A stretch of DNA of 64,000 nt. Origin: Bradyrhizobium sp. CCBAU 53338 (GTDB taxonomy: Bacteria; Pseudomonadota; Alphaproteobacteria; Rhizobiales; Xanthobacteraceae). Position numbers and translations under genes: made by a program. Below are positions 9,642 to 19,312 of the stretch, piece by piece. The stretch covers positions 248,001-312,000 of the forward strand of contig NZ_CP030049.1 in assembly GCF_015291665.1 (NCBI RefSeq), written 5' to 3'. Position 1 is the stretch's first letter. Each line of letters begins with the position of its first letter. Under the pieces are notes generated by a model. It did not search any database, was not told where the DNA came from, and saw only the letters and a list, made by a program, of their open reading frames with translations.

Positions 9642-10253
9642 ATGATGATGATGAACAGTACCAGAAACTCGACCTCGGCGGAACAAATCAGCATGGGAGA
9701 TCAGGCCTTAACGTTGTGGTTGCCGAAACTGAGGCACTATCTGTCGTGGTGGCGACTGTTTACAAGCCCCTTACCTTCCCGGCGGCCCCACCTCGAATCG
9801 CTTGCTGACCCGCCTGATGCGGCTGACCCGAGCGATTCTCAGGAACGTCTCAGGCAAAATATCGAAGCGCAAGTTGCGGAGATTGGCAGGTTAGTGGGCG
9901 GAGGTGAAGCGCCAGGCGAAGCAACCCGCCATCTCACTGAGTTGACAAATCAACTCATACTCGCGCAGCTCGGGATTGTTTCCAAAGTCAAATGCGTCAC
10001 TACTGAGGCGACGGATCGCTTCGCTAACCGTGCTCCGGTAGAAATGAGCGACATCTATGAGCCGGAAAGGCTCTTGAGATTGGGCCATCTTTTTGACAAA
10101 GCGGTATCGGCGTTAACTCCGAGTTTGCGGACGCAATGCCATAGAACAGATATAGCTAAACTTATCCTCGGCCGGACATCTGAAACCAAAGTCGAGTTTA
10201 ATCGTTTCATCAAGTGCGTCGCTGCGATTGCTGCCGCCGCCGAAGAGATGTGA
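9642..10253 (+). CDS. Unrecognised protein downstream of a nod box
   Basis: I do not recognise this protein of about 203 residues. There is a run of start codons (GTG 9633, ATG 9642-9651). The N-terminal 60 residues are Trp/Pro-rich with no clear signal peptide. The middle is helical and polar. The C-terminal 70 residues (from IYEPERLLRLGHLFDKAV) match a 66-residue ORF at 30645-30845, so this is a real module present twice in the window. No catalytic motif, transmembrane segment or cysteine pattern is visible. The nod box at 9481-9527 implies flavonoid-dependent expression with the Nod-factor genes. A regulatory or adaptor role is possible but unsupported. Confidence 0.7.
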   Translation: MMMMNSTRNSTSAEQISMGDQALTLWLPKLRHYLSWWRLFTSPLPSRRPHLESLADPPDAADPSDSQERLRQNIEAQVAEIGRLVGGGEAPGEATRHLTELTNQLILAQLGIVSKVKCVTTEATDRFANRAPVEMSDIYEPERLLRLGHLFDKAVSALTPSLRTQCHRTDIAKLILGRTSETKVEFNRFIKCVAAIAAAAEEM

Positions 10254-10525
10254 CTGTACCTAACATCGTTTCCGAAGTAGCGCAGCCGCGATTGCTCGCG
10301 TTGTGAGGAGATGCCGATGTGCTCGGCTTTGACGTTTTCTGTTAGTCGACTGGGCAGGGCGGGTTGCAATCGCATAGTGTCGTAGCGGGCAGACAACCTT
10401 TCTGCGCTCCGGTGCTGCGCATGTTGGATCGCCGCCTCCTCCCTGGCTCTCTGGAGAATCGCTTCAGAGCGGACGGCCGTACGCCCGCTCATGGTCTATG
10501 GATCGGAAACCTCGCAGTATTGCCA

Positions 10526-10909
10526 TCAGGAGAGAAGCAAGCGGAGAGCAAAAAAAATAAATATCCATGTCGCAAGGCAGTACAGTGCGGCGAAGCGCCA
10601 TACTCCCGCTCTGAATCGGCGGCGCCAATTCACAAGTTGCGGCGCGCAACCGCTGAAGCGACGGCCGCGGACAACCTCGATCATCTCTCGATAGCTGTCA
10701 AAAGCAAAATACGAGCGATTGTTTCGAATGTACGTTATCCGCTCTTGAGGGGAAAGGCACAATTGCCAGACGTACTGCGCCTCCTCGCGCACACTGTCAG
10801 AACGTGGCTCGTGCCCACCTGAGTTGTAAGCACGCCGATCAATGGAGAGTGGCGATGGAAGTTGACGCGATCGCGTGCTCCCGATGAACGTGAATTTCTG
10901 CTGAAGCAT
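10526..10909 (-). CDS. Hypothetical small protein with C-terminal membrane anchor
   Basis: The 127-codon frame begins after AAAGGGA at a good distance from the ATG. The body is soluble and charged, with aromatic-rich segments (YVWQLCLSPQERITYIRNN, REMIEVVRG). The last 22 residues, FAALYCLATWIFIFFALRLLLS, form a single hydrophobic helix at the very C-terminus, as in tail-anchored proteins. It faces the nod-box-controlled gene at 9642 tail to tail. No family is recognised. It could be a chance frame, but the ribosome site and clean hydrophobic tail argue for a gene. Confidence 0.4.
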   Translation of the reverse strand: MLQQKFTFIGSTRSRQLPSPLSIDRRAYNSGGHEPRSDSVREEAQYVWQLCLSPQERITYIRNNRSYFAFDSYREMIEVVRGRRFSGCAPQLVNWRRRFRAGVWRFAALYCLATWIFIFFALRLLLS

Positions 10910-11603
10910 CGAAGTGTCCCTTTCGCAATTCGGCGAATGATGCGTACAACGTGACGTAACGAGAGAATCAAGAAGATCCTGCGCAGATCCAACGGATCAG
11001 CTGTGCGCTCTGTCCACGACCCGCGCCGATCTAAGTGTAGGTCCGAGCGAAAGGGCATTGCGAAAAGCGGGCGCTATAGTCAGGCCAACGTGGCCGGTGC
11101 TGGCTGTTGATTGCGAGATACAGCTCCCGAGGCAATGATGGTGGCCGTTGAGAACTCTCTGAGGTGCCGGCTCGTTGAACCGGGGCGGCGAGTGTGGGGC
11201 GCGGGCACGGCTGCTTACAAATGTGCTCAGTTGGTTAAGAGAGGGGTTGAATCGGACGCAGCGAGAGATTGTACGATGTGAAGCAAATGAGCAGTTCGAG
11301 ACGAGACGCGCGAGGCCGCAATGGTGTTATCTTTGGGCGATGTACCGGGCATCGTGAGCCAGATCGGGCGGCTCCACAAACAGGGGCGCTGCTCGTGGTT
11401 TGGATTGGCCGTGCGGTCGATAAACCGGGATCAATGAATTGATGGTCATCGTCCGTGCAGATGGATTCAATCAGGTTACGATGGCCCACTAAGCAACCGT
11501 TCGAGCCATACCCTCTCGGTAGCACTCGAAGTCGTCGACTTGCGACCTACAAACGTTATAGCACACCGTGTCCACCTAAGCCGACCTACCTTGAGAGGAT
11601 ATC
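10910..11603. other. Gene-free stretch with a half nod-box-like site
   Basis: No gene is recognised. At 11448-11463 the bases ATCGTCCGTGCAGATG match the 5' half of a nod box (ATC-N9-GAT) and an ATC follows at the correct spacing, but the 3' half is not conserved. It points to the gene at 11604. Confidence 0.3.
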
Positions 11604-11903
11604 ATGCGTCGAAGGCAGCTCAACTCATCTTGCTGGAGCGACAGATTCAAGTACTATATGCTAACGGTTAGTATTGTTGCCGCGCTAAACTCGTTGTCAT
11701 TCATGTACGCCAAAGCCGGCGGGCCTCTACCCACGGAACAGGAAAAGCAGGCGTGTATCGCCGACGTCTTTCGGCTCTGTAGCGCGGCCATACCTGATGC
11801 GAACGCAATCACTTCGTGTCTGAAGTCAAACGTGGCCGGTGTGAGTGCGGAATGCCGCTTGGTTCTGTCAACCCGCGAGCGGCCGAGTGGTGTATCAAAG
11901 TGA
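11604..11903 (+). CDS. Small exported cysteine-rich protein
   Basis: The protein has 99 residues, with GAGAGG five bases ahead of the ATG. A hydrophobic segment around residues 18-36 (YYMLTVSIVAALNSLSFMYA) reads as a signal peptide after a basic N-terminus. The mature part carries four cysteines spaced C-x7-C-x12-C-x11-C in the pattern CIADVFRLC...CLKSNVAGVSAEC. This fits the short periplasmic cysteine-rich repeat family common in Bradyrhizobium and other alphaproteobacteria, whose function is unknown. It lies alone, with a possible half nod box upstream. Confidence 0.65.
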   Translation: MRRRQLNSSCWSDRFKYYMLTVSIVAALNSLSFMYAKAGGPLPTEQEKQACIADVFRLCSAAIPDANAITSCLKSNVAGVSAECRLVLSTRERPSGVSK

Positions 11904-12375
11904 GCCGGCGATCATATAGATTGTCGTACGGTGTTGGCGCTGGCTGACACTAAGTAGCGCGGTCGGTTACGTCCGGCGTTCGACGCACGGTGAGCAGCGT
12001 GTCCAGGAGATGTACGTGGCGTCGGATTGCAAGCGAGTATCCAGCCTAAGGGGCCTGATGTATCGTCGAAGTAAAGGCGCCTGGCGGAGCGAATTCATTG
12101 AACCAGTGTGGTCGGGTGCTAGATGAGCAGAGTCGCTAAGTGGTTAGTCAAGGTGGGCCGCCACACGAAAGCATCAGATGAGCAACGGTGTGAGCTGTCG
12201 CTGGCGCACCGTGGTGTAGATGATCGGTTGAACTGCGCCTCTGCCTTGAAAGCGGTCTATCTTACGAGAAGCATCCGGCGGAGTCTGCGTGTGATTTGCT
12301 CGTGCCTTAGTGGCCCGGTAAGCTGAAGCGTGAACCTGTGCTTTCAAACGATCCCCCGGTTGCAGTCAAGGGTGA
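11904..12375. other. No gene seen
   Basis: Short frames only. This is the intergenic space between the small exported protein and the 3' end of nifA. No clear terminator hairpin was found. Confidence 0.4.
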
Positions 12376-14091
12376 TTATAAGTGCTTTAGCTCGACTCCG
12401 TGTTTTTTGAGTGCGTAGCCTATTTGGCGCGACGTCAGTTTGAGTAGCCGTGCTGCTTTCGCCTGTACCCAGCCCGCCCTTTCCATGGCCGCGATAAGGT
12501 GCTCGCGATCAATTATTCGCTCACCTCTCGTAACCTGCAGGTGCGAGAGCGTGGTTCCGTGAGCGGGTTCGGATGAAGCATCGCATGGCCCCGTATGCGG
12601 CAGCGGTTGTGACGGCATCGATAGCGGCTGCTTACTCTTCCAAAGTCGAGCGGAGAAGCAACCATCGGATTTGCAGGCGAAATCGCGACTGTTAATCGCT
12701 GGACCGGCCGCCATGGTGGCAGTCCGCTGAACGCAATTGTGAAGCTCCCTAATATTGCCGGGAAATTCGCAACTTTTCAATACGTCGAACGCGCTTGGTT
12801 CGAAAGTCAACGAGCGCTCGTTTTCGGAGTTGAACGTGCGAAGAAATTCAGTAGCGAGCAACGGAATATCGTCGCGGCGCTCACACAATGGTGGGACAAG
12901 CAAAGGGATGACGCTCAGACGGTAGTAGAGATCCGCGCGAAATTGTGTCTGCGAAACGGCGACCTCTAGATCCTTGTTAGTCGCTGCTATGAGTCGAACG
13001 TCAACTCTTATCGTGTGTGTACCGCCGACTCTCTCAAATTCCTGCTGTTGTAGCACTCGCAGCAGCTTCGCTTGAAAAGAAGGTGAGATTTCACCAATCT
13101 CGTCGAGAAACAGCGTGCCTTTGTCAGCCAGCTCGAAGCGCCCTTTGCGCGAATTGATGGCTCCGGTAAAGGCGCCCTTCTCGTGTCCAAACAGCTCAGA
13201 TTCCAAAATAGTCTCCGATAATGCCGCACAGTTTAGTTTGACGAATGGGCGGTTGGCTCGGGGCGATAGGTCGTGGATCGCTTGTGCAGCAACCTCTTTT
13301 CCGCTACCGGACTCGCCTCGCAAGAGTATCGTTGCATTTGATTTAGCGACCACATTGATCTTGCGGAGGAGCTTGCGCAGGGCCGGGCTGCGACCAACTA
13401 CGCCAGGTAGCGTTAGGTTGCGGTCCGCTTCGGCTTGATCATCCTGCGGCAACGTTGTCTGGTTGCCATCGGTCGCAAGAGGCGGCTCGCTGTCATCGTG
13501 GGCCGTGGAGAGGTATGACCTCAGAAAGTGGCCGAGCATGTTCGCGATAGCGAGGAGAAGGGTCACGTGTGAATTGGGATCTAACGATGGGGACCCGTCC
13601 CGGAACAGCTCGGCCGAGAGCACCCCGACGGTCGTGCTCTCGACAGCGATTGGAACGGCGATGAACGACAATCGACTATGTGCCGTGGCGTCAGATGAAC
13701 CTGAATCGCTTGTGGTCTGGGAATTGTTCGGTTGCGTAGGGGTTATTATAAGGGGTGTGGCCGTATTGAGCACGCGCTCGACAGCTCCTTGCGGCAGGCG
13801 GAGTCGAAAACGCTGATCGCTCCCTTCAGTCCAGCCCGCGCCCACGGCAATCGCCGGAGCGTTGTGACCGGCATGCAGACAGACCACACAATGTTGCATC
13901 TGAAGCTGAGACTGTATTAACGCGACGACGGCCTCCAGCCGAAGCTCGAGCCGAAAGGGCGCGGCGAGTTGTTCCGCTATGCGCAGCAGGATCTCAGGCA
14001 CTTTCGGGTGTGCCCATTGAGCGTCGCTGCGAGAGGCCTCCGCTCCCGGTGACTTGAACTGTGATGTTGAAGACAAAATGTCGCTAGTCAT
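12376..14091 (-). CDS. nifA: NifA, sigma-54-dependent activator of nitrogen fixation genes
   Basis: The 571-residue protein has the three-domain layout of NifA. An N-terminal GAF domain spans about 35-195. The central AAA+ domain has Walker A GESGSGKE (259-266), the sigma-54-contacting GAFTGA (306-311) and Walker [11 protein letters not shown]. The C-terminal helix-turn-helix lies in the last 45 residues. Cysteines 441, 453, 473 and 478 give C-x11-C-x19-C-x4-C, the metal/redox motif of oxygen-sensitive rhizobial NifA. The ATG at 14091 has GGA upstream; the frame extends 31 arginine-rich codons further. In Bradyrhizobium nifA normally follows fixR directly; here it lies 11 kb away on the same strand with unrelated genes between. 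It would activate nif/fix promoters in microaerobic bacteroids. Confidence 0.93.
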   Translation of the reverse strand: MTSDILSSTSQFKSPGAEASRSDAQWAHPKVPEILLRIAEQLAAPFRLELRLEAVVALIQSQLQMQHCVVCLHAGHNAPAIAVGAGWTEGSDQRFRLRLPQGAVERVLNTATPLIITPTQPNNSQTTSDSGSSDATAHSRLSFIAVPIAVESTTVGVLSAELFRDGSPSLDPNSHVTLLLAIANMLGHFLRSYLSTAHDDSEPPLATDGNQTTLPQDDQAEADRNLTLPGVVGRSPALRKLLRKINVVAKSNATILLRGESGSGKEVAAQAIHDLSPRANRPFVKLNCAALSETILESELFGHEKGAFTGAINSRKGRFELADKGTLFLDEIGEISPSFQAKLLRVLQQQEFERVGGTHTIRVDVRLIAATNKDLEVAVSQTQFRADLYYRLSVIPLLVPPLCERRDDIPLLATEFLRTFNSENERSLTFEPSAFDVLKSCEFPGNIRELHNCVQRTATMAAGPAINSRDFACKSDGCFSARLWKSKQPLSMPSQPLPHTGPCDASSEPAHGTTLSHLQVTRGERIIDREHLIAAMERAGWVQAKAARLLKLTSRQIGYALKKHGVELKHL

Positions 14092-15455
14092 ATTGTCCGG
14101 TTTCCGCCGATCGTTGTTACGCCGGCCGTGGCGCCTGCGCTGTCGCGGACCTAACAACGTTTCGTGCAGCGACGACAAGGCCAACCATGATTAAAGAGTC
14201 AGCCCTGGACGAGAGATTTGCTCCGGTGCAGCGTCGCCAGTTTGAATATGTGAGGTCCTTTAACGCAAGGAGTGCGCCATATTGGCGCATCTTATGCAAA
14301 TGATCCTCGAGTGCTTTCAGAGATAGCAGGTCGTCTGTCGTCCATGCCGGTCCCTACTGCGGGCAGCATCTAGGCTCAGGTGAACAGGTTCGGCGAAGCT
14401 GCGAGGGCCGCCATTTCCGATTGGTGACAATCGGACTTCTTTCAAAGTCGTGGTCATGCAGCTCGCTCCGCTCGTCCTGGACTGGTGTACCGATGAAGGT
14501 GCCACCGCAAATCGCTTTCAGCGCGCTGCTGCCCATTGGGAGGGCTGCGAGAGGCGCGGCATGCGAGCTCAGCCGTAGTCGGGCAAAAGTGCGTTCGGAC
14601 GAGGTCCGGGTACTGTGATTTACGCGAGAACAATGGCCGTAACAGCTGTAGAGGCAGCTGTAGGAGCCGGGACGTTTCGCTCGAGACACGTAATCAGGCA
14701 CCAGACTGGTTTGCGAGGTCGTCGTGCTCCTTGACCTCCTTTGGCCGCAGCGCGTCGCTCCGACGCTTAAAGCTGTGCCGGATTCGCAGGACGCTGACGA
14801 AGCATTCGCAATGGCCGGCTGACTCGGTCGCCTCGAGCCGTCAACACCGCGCCCGTAAGCGGTGGTTTCACGGTCGGAGGCCTATTGACGAAGCATTGGT
14901 GCCGTCGACCTAGAGTGATTTACTGACAGGCTGCATGCAAAATGGCAGAGTGAGGCGGTCGGGCAAAGGCGCTTTGCGCGGCCGGTGACGCGGTCCTCCG
15001 CGTGTTCGCTCAACGGCTTGATGCGACTGATCCCGTGTCTCCACTGGAGGGCGCCCGGTATGTCAGCATGGCCGATTACGAAACGTCCGCTGACGAGGGC
15101 CGTCAGGGCGGTTGAGTCTGGAACCGGCACGTCGCAATGGCGAGAAGGTCAAACGAGGGAGTGTAAGGCGATGGTGCGCGTTGGTCCGCAACCACGGAGC
15201 GCCTCTCATTGCTACTACCGTTGCCAAGAAGCGAATCGCAGAGCGGCGTCTCAGGATAGAGCTCGTCCGCGGTTCCACCCTGAGGGGGTGCGTCATGGGA
15301 CAGCAGGACGAGTCGAACGACACCGAGACCCAGGCATCACGCGATAGAATGAGCGCCTAGATGATCGTGAGCATCATCGCCACGACCGCGTGGCAGCCTC
15401 GTGTGGCATGTCGTTCCTGCTCCCTGCGGCTAACTCCTGCTTGTGGTAATCGTAT
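14092..15455. other. Gene-free stretch between nifA and the nolK relic
   Basis: Several overlapping frames of 60-125 codons exist on both strands, but none has a recognisable domain or a good ribosome site. No sigma-54 promoter for nifA was confidently placed. Confidence 0.45.
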
Positions 15456-16405
15456 CTAGGTTTGCGGCGGGAGCCGAGTGAACGCCTGATAGGATTCATA
15501 GGCGCGCATCAAGCCGTCGCGAAGCGACGTCGTCGCCCGCTAGCCGAGCTTGTCAAGGCGGCGGAGATCGAGCAGCTTGCGTGGCATGCCGCCGGGACGC
15601 GAGGTGTCGAAGCTGATCTCGCCTCGATAACCGATGACCTCGGCGACGAGGCGGGAGAACTCGGCGATGATGATGTCCTCGCCGCTCCCGATATTGACGA
15701 GCTCGGACTCAGAATAGCGCTTCATCAAACGGAGGCAGGCATTCGCCATGTCGTCGACATAAAGGAATTTGCGCGTGGCAAGCCGGTGTCCCTGACCACA
15801 ACGTTTTTCGCGCCGGCAAGCGTCGCTTCGTGAAAGCGCCGGATCAGCGCGGCTACGACGTGGCTGTATTCTGGATGACAATTGTTGCCAAGGCCGTACA
15901 GAGTAGTCGGCATTACACTGACGAAGTCGCTGCCATACTGGCTGCGATAGGCCTCGGCCATCTTGATCCCGGCGATCTTTGCATGGCGTAGGGCTCATTG
16001 GTCGGCTCCAGCTGGCCTGTGAGTCCTCGCGAAGCGGCTGTGGCGCCAGCTTCGGATAGATGCAGGAGGAGCCAAGAAACATCAGCTTCTCGGCGCTATT
16101 CAGATGCGCGCCATGGGTCACGTTCGGCGCGATGGCAATATTATCGTAGATGAACTCAGCGCGCCGCGTATTGTTGGCGAGGATACCGCTGACTTTGGCC
16201 GCGGCAAGGAAAAACGACTTGCGGCGTCTTCTTTGCGAACCAGTCGAATACGGCGGCCTGGTTGCAGAGGTCGACCGTGCCGGTCGACAGTCACAAGTTC
16301 AACCTCCTCCTGCGCGAGCCGGCGCGCCAGCACGCTGCCGACCATGCCGCGATGACCGGCGACGTAGACGCGTGTGACCTTCAGCTCAAAGGAAGTGGCT
16401 GCCAT
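15456..16405 (-). pseudogene. nolK: nolK (GDP-L-fucose synthase) pseudogene
   Basis: NolK converts GDP-4-keto-6-deoxymannose to GDP-fucose. The relic starts with [24 protein letters not shown] (NADP-binding GHRGMVGS), overlapping the end of noeL by 20 bases, which is the normal operon arrangement. Reading then jumps frame repeatedly: MAEAYRSQYGSDFVSV at 15961, FLYVDDMANACLRL near 15760, and RPGGMPRKLLDLRRLDKLG before a TAG at 15540. The true tail continues past that TAG to the TAG at 15456-15458, so the 15540 stop probably replaces a tryptophan codon. At least four indels plus this nonsense codon make it non-functional. Confidence 0.88.
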
Positions 16406-17456
16406 TGTCGGCGTCCCGTTTTGCTTCGGCCAGATCACTCGCCATCATTTCCTGAACCAGTTGGACAAAGCTCCGCTTTGGCTTCCACCCGAGCTTGGTG
16501 CGCGCCTTGCTGGCATCGCCGACCAAAAGATCAACCTCGGTGGGGCGAAAATAGGTCGGATCGATGCGGACCACGGTCTTGCCGCTTCTAGCGTCGAGGC
16601 CGGTTTCCTCGACGCCCACGCCCCGCCATTCGATGCGGCGGCCGACCTGCGCGAAGGCCAGCTCGACCATCTCCCGCACGGAATGCATCTCTCCGGTGGC
16701 AAGCACGAAGTCGTCTGGCTTATCGGCCTGCAGGATCAAATGCATGCCCGCCACATAGTCGCGGGCATGGCCCCAATCCCGCTTGGCTTCGAGATTGCCA
16801 AGATAGAGCGCATCTTCCAGGCCGACCTCGATGCGCGCGACGGCACGCGTGATCTTGCGGGTCACGAAGGTCTCGCCACGGATCGGGCTCTCATGGTTGA
16901 ACAGAATACCGTTGGAGGCGAACATGCCATAGGCTTCGCGGTAGTTTACCGTAATCCAGTAGCCATACAGCTTTGCGACGCCATAAGGCGAGCGTGGATA
17001 GAATGCGGTCGTCTCCTTCTGCGGAATCTCCTGCACCAGGCCATAAAGCTCCGAGGTCGAAGCCTGATAGAACCGCGTGTGCCTCTCCATTCCAAGAATG
17101 CGGACTGCTTCCAGGAGGCGCAGCACCCCGATTGCGTCCGCATTAGCGGTATATTCCGGGCTCTCGAAGCTGACGGCAACATGGCTTTGGGCGGCGAGAT
17201 TGTAGATCTCAGTCGGCCGGATTTGCTGTATCAGGCGGATCAGATTGGTCGAATCCGTCATGTCGCCGTAATGCATCAGGAACGGGACCTTGCCGACATG
17301 CGGATCCTGGTAAAGGTGATCGACGCGCGCTGTGTTGAACGAGGACGAGCGGCGCTTGATGCCGTGCACAACATAGCCGAGCGACAGTAGATAGTCGGCG
17401 AGATAAGCCCCGTCTTGCCCGGTTACGCCGGTGATGAGAGCGACGCGCTCAGCCAT
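16386..17456 (-). CDS. noeL: NoeL, GDP-mannose 4,6-dehydratase
   Basis: The 356-residue short-chain dehydrogenase makes GDP-4-keto-6-deoxymannose, the first step to GDP-fucose for Nod factors. It has the NADP-binding [10 protein letters not shown] motif near the N-terminus, [11 protein letters not shown], the catalytic STSELYG region, [10 protein letters not shown] (Y-x3-K) and [13 protein letters not shown]. The length matches bacterial Gmd enzymes. I chose the ATG at 17456, with GGGAG ten bases upstream, over the frame's upstream start. It is followed by the broken nolK and preceded by 650 gene-free bases, then nodZ. Confidence 0.93.
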   Translation of the reverse strand: MAERVALITGVTGQDGAYLADYLLSLGYVVHGIKRRSSSFNTARVDHLYQDPHVGKVPFLMHYGDMTDSTNLIRLIQQIRPTEIYNLAAQSHVAVSFESPEYTANADAIGVLRLLEAVRILGMERHTRFYQASTSELYGLVQEIPQKETTAFYPRSPYGVAKLYGYWITVNYREAYGMFASNGILFNHESPIRGETFVTRKITRAVARIEVGLEDALYLGNLEAKRDWGHARDYVAGMHLILQADKPDDFVLATGEMHSVREMVELAFAQVGRRIEWRGVGVEETGLDARSGKTVVRIDPTYFRPTEVDLLVGDASKARTKLGWKPKRSFVQLVQEMMASDLAEAKRDADNGSHFL

Positions 17457-18102
17457 ATTCACAAATGCTCCCAAATGCCTCAGGGGCCTACCGACTTCCA
17501 GCAACGGCCGAAGCCTGTCCCTCTGACATATCGTCCGGCGTGGTCAACCTACTATGGCGCTAGTGCTCATATTCCGGGGAAGTGTGGCGGCGCGCCCTGG
17601 CTCCACCATCTCTCAGCCGTGGAGAAGTTGGCAAGGCGCTGTGTGGTGAAAGCAGCAAGGAATACCAAGTACGTTGGGGCCTGAATTAACGATCCTGGGA
17701 GGCCTGCATCCGGCATCAACCCGCGCGAGGTGAGCTCGGCGCCCTTCCCTCGTGTGCATAGAGAGGTCCAGCACAATGTGTGACCACCTTATCTCCAGGT
17801 ATGGGCATCGGTAACTCATTTGAGAAATCTACTCCCGCCGCACCTTCATCCGCAGCACTCGCCTTCACCAAACAAGGTGCTTGGGATACGAACCGAGCCG
17901 GCTCCGTCGGAGAACGGCATAGGTCGGTGAGACATTACGACAGCAGTGTCGCACCCTCGCTTCGCGCGGAGTCCATTGGATGGCTTCGAACCGATGTCCA
18001 GATATGGCACCGAGGCGTTGTACCTGGTGACTGCTGAAGTAAGTGCTAGGCTCATTTAAGCCTTTCTTGGCGCTGGTGGGGCTTGACGTCCTGTGGCAAG
18101 CA
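17457..18102. other. Gap between nodZ and noeL
   Basis: No gene is recognised in this 650-base stretch. I looked for a nod box on the minus strand that would drive noeL separately and found none with correct spacing. Confidence 0.4.
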
Positions 18103-19131
18103 TCAAAAGGCCGGCTTCGCTGGCCGCCGCTCGTGAGGACCGGCGAGAGAGCGCGCATCTGGCGCGTGCTCGGCGGATGACCTTTCGGCTAAGATCAAGT
18201 GGCTTGGATCGTCCAAGCTAAATTCGATTACTTGGGGGACGACTAGGCTTGCGTAGCGCGAGAAAGCACTTGTCGACGGAAATCGGATAACGGTATGGCA
18301 GTAGGCCAGGAGGTACATTTCCACGAGAGCAGCGAATCCGCCCTCGACTCCAAGATCTGCAGTGTGCAGCGGGCCAGCATCGTTCGCTCGGAAGCGTTTG
18401 GGAATGCTGAAGAGCTCAGAATAGACAGCCGAAAGGTGATCAGCGACGCTGGGACTGTCAGTGCACAAAAAGAGCCTTGTCGGTCGTGTATGATGCAATG
18501 CTTTTGCCCGTTCAACTGCAGCGCATACCTGCTCCATAGCGACTCGTGGGTCGGTCCAATAAGGCCTATGACCCATAGTATCTTCACCGTTCCCGTGCCG
18601 AACGTGTATCCCGATTACATCGTGCCCCTCAAACGCTCGATGGTAAACATCGTCGATGCGACGCCTGATCTCCTGGCGTGGTGTGATGCTTTGGAATATG
18701 TTGCGCTCGGCCTCCTGATCACAGCCCCACATTAAGCAAGCGTCACAAACGATAGTATTCGCCTGGATATCCCTTGACGTTACCAACAACCTGCGCAGCT
18801 CATCACGCTCGTGGAAAATTTGGTCATCCGACCGGTAAACGCCGTCAATTGCAGGCCTGTTCCACCAATGTGGAAAAAACGGCCCAGGAAAGCAGAGTTG
18901 ATTGATCTTATCGTCGCAGATAACGGGTACGCCCGAGATGTTGTCGAGCGGCTCAAAGAACACGCTGAAGGCGTTTGTAAAGGGGTCAGAGAGATAGCAA
19001 GATCCGCGCCAGTCAATGACCAAAGTGCGCCCTGTTCGCTTGGAGTATTGCCAGGCTGACGCGAGCGACCATAAGCAATCGCCGAAACCGGTGCGACGCC
19101 TGGAAATGACGAAGCGCTGTTGATGAGTCAT
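18103..19131 (-). CDS. nodZ: NodZ, Nod-factor alpha-1,6-fucosyltransferase
   Basis: NodZ adds fucose from GDP-fucose to the reducing-end N-acetylglucosamine of Nod factors. From the ATG at 19131 it has 342 residues; a GTG at 19170 would add 13. The sequence FVISRRRTGFGDCLWSLASA, the donor-binding HVRHGNGED (arginine essential in GT23 enzymes), FLCTDSPSVADHLS and LGVEGGFAALVEMYLL are diagnostic. The C-terminal 35 residues are rich in Arg and Pro and look extended or altered compared with relatives as I remember them. It lies 180 bases downstream of nolO, consistent with the nodA-operon tail in Bradyrhizobium. Confidence 0.93.
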   Translation of the reverse strand: MTHQQRFVISRRRTGFGDCLWSLASAWQYSKRTGRTLVIDWRGSCYLSDPFTNAFSVFFEPLDNISGVPVICDDKINQLCFPGPFFPHWWNRPAIDGVYRSDDQIFHERDELRRLLVTSRDIQANTIVCDACLMWGCDQEAERNIFQSITPRQEIRRRIDDVYHRAFEGHDVIGIHVRHGNGEDTMGHRPYWTDPRVAMEQVCAAVERAKALHHTRPTRLFLCTDSPSVADHLSAVYSELFSIPKRFRANDAGPLHTADLGVEGGFAALVEMYLLAYCHTVIRFPSTSAFSRYASLVVPQVIEFSLDDPSHLILAERSSAEHAPDARSLAGPHERRPAKPAF

Positions 19132-19312
19132 CTTGAATCCATTGCTCCGGCAGTTGAATAAGTTGCTCACCCTGGACGGCAGGAAAGTACCGGCAGTGTT
19201 ATCGTCCGCCAGGCCGTCGCGAGCCGTATGTTAGGTTGCGAGAGCTTGTCCGCTTCGCGACCAAGAGGTCGGTTATGGATTGCCGTTCGCTAGCTAGACA
19301 AAGAGATACCTA

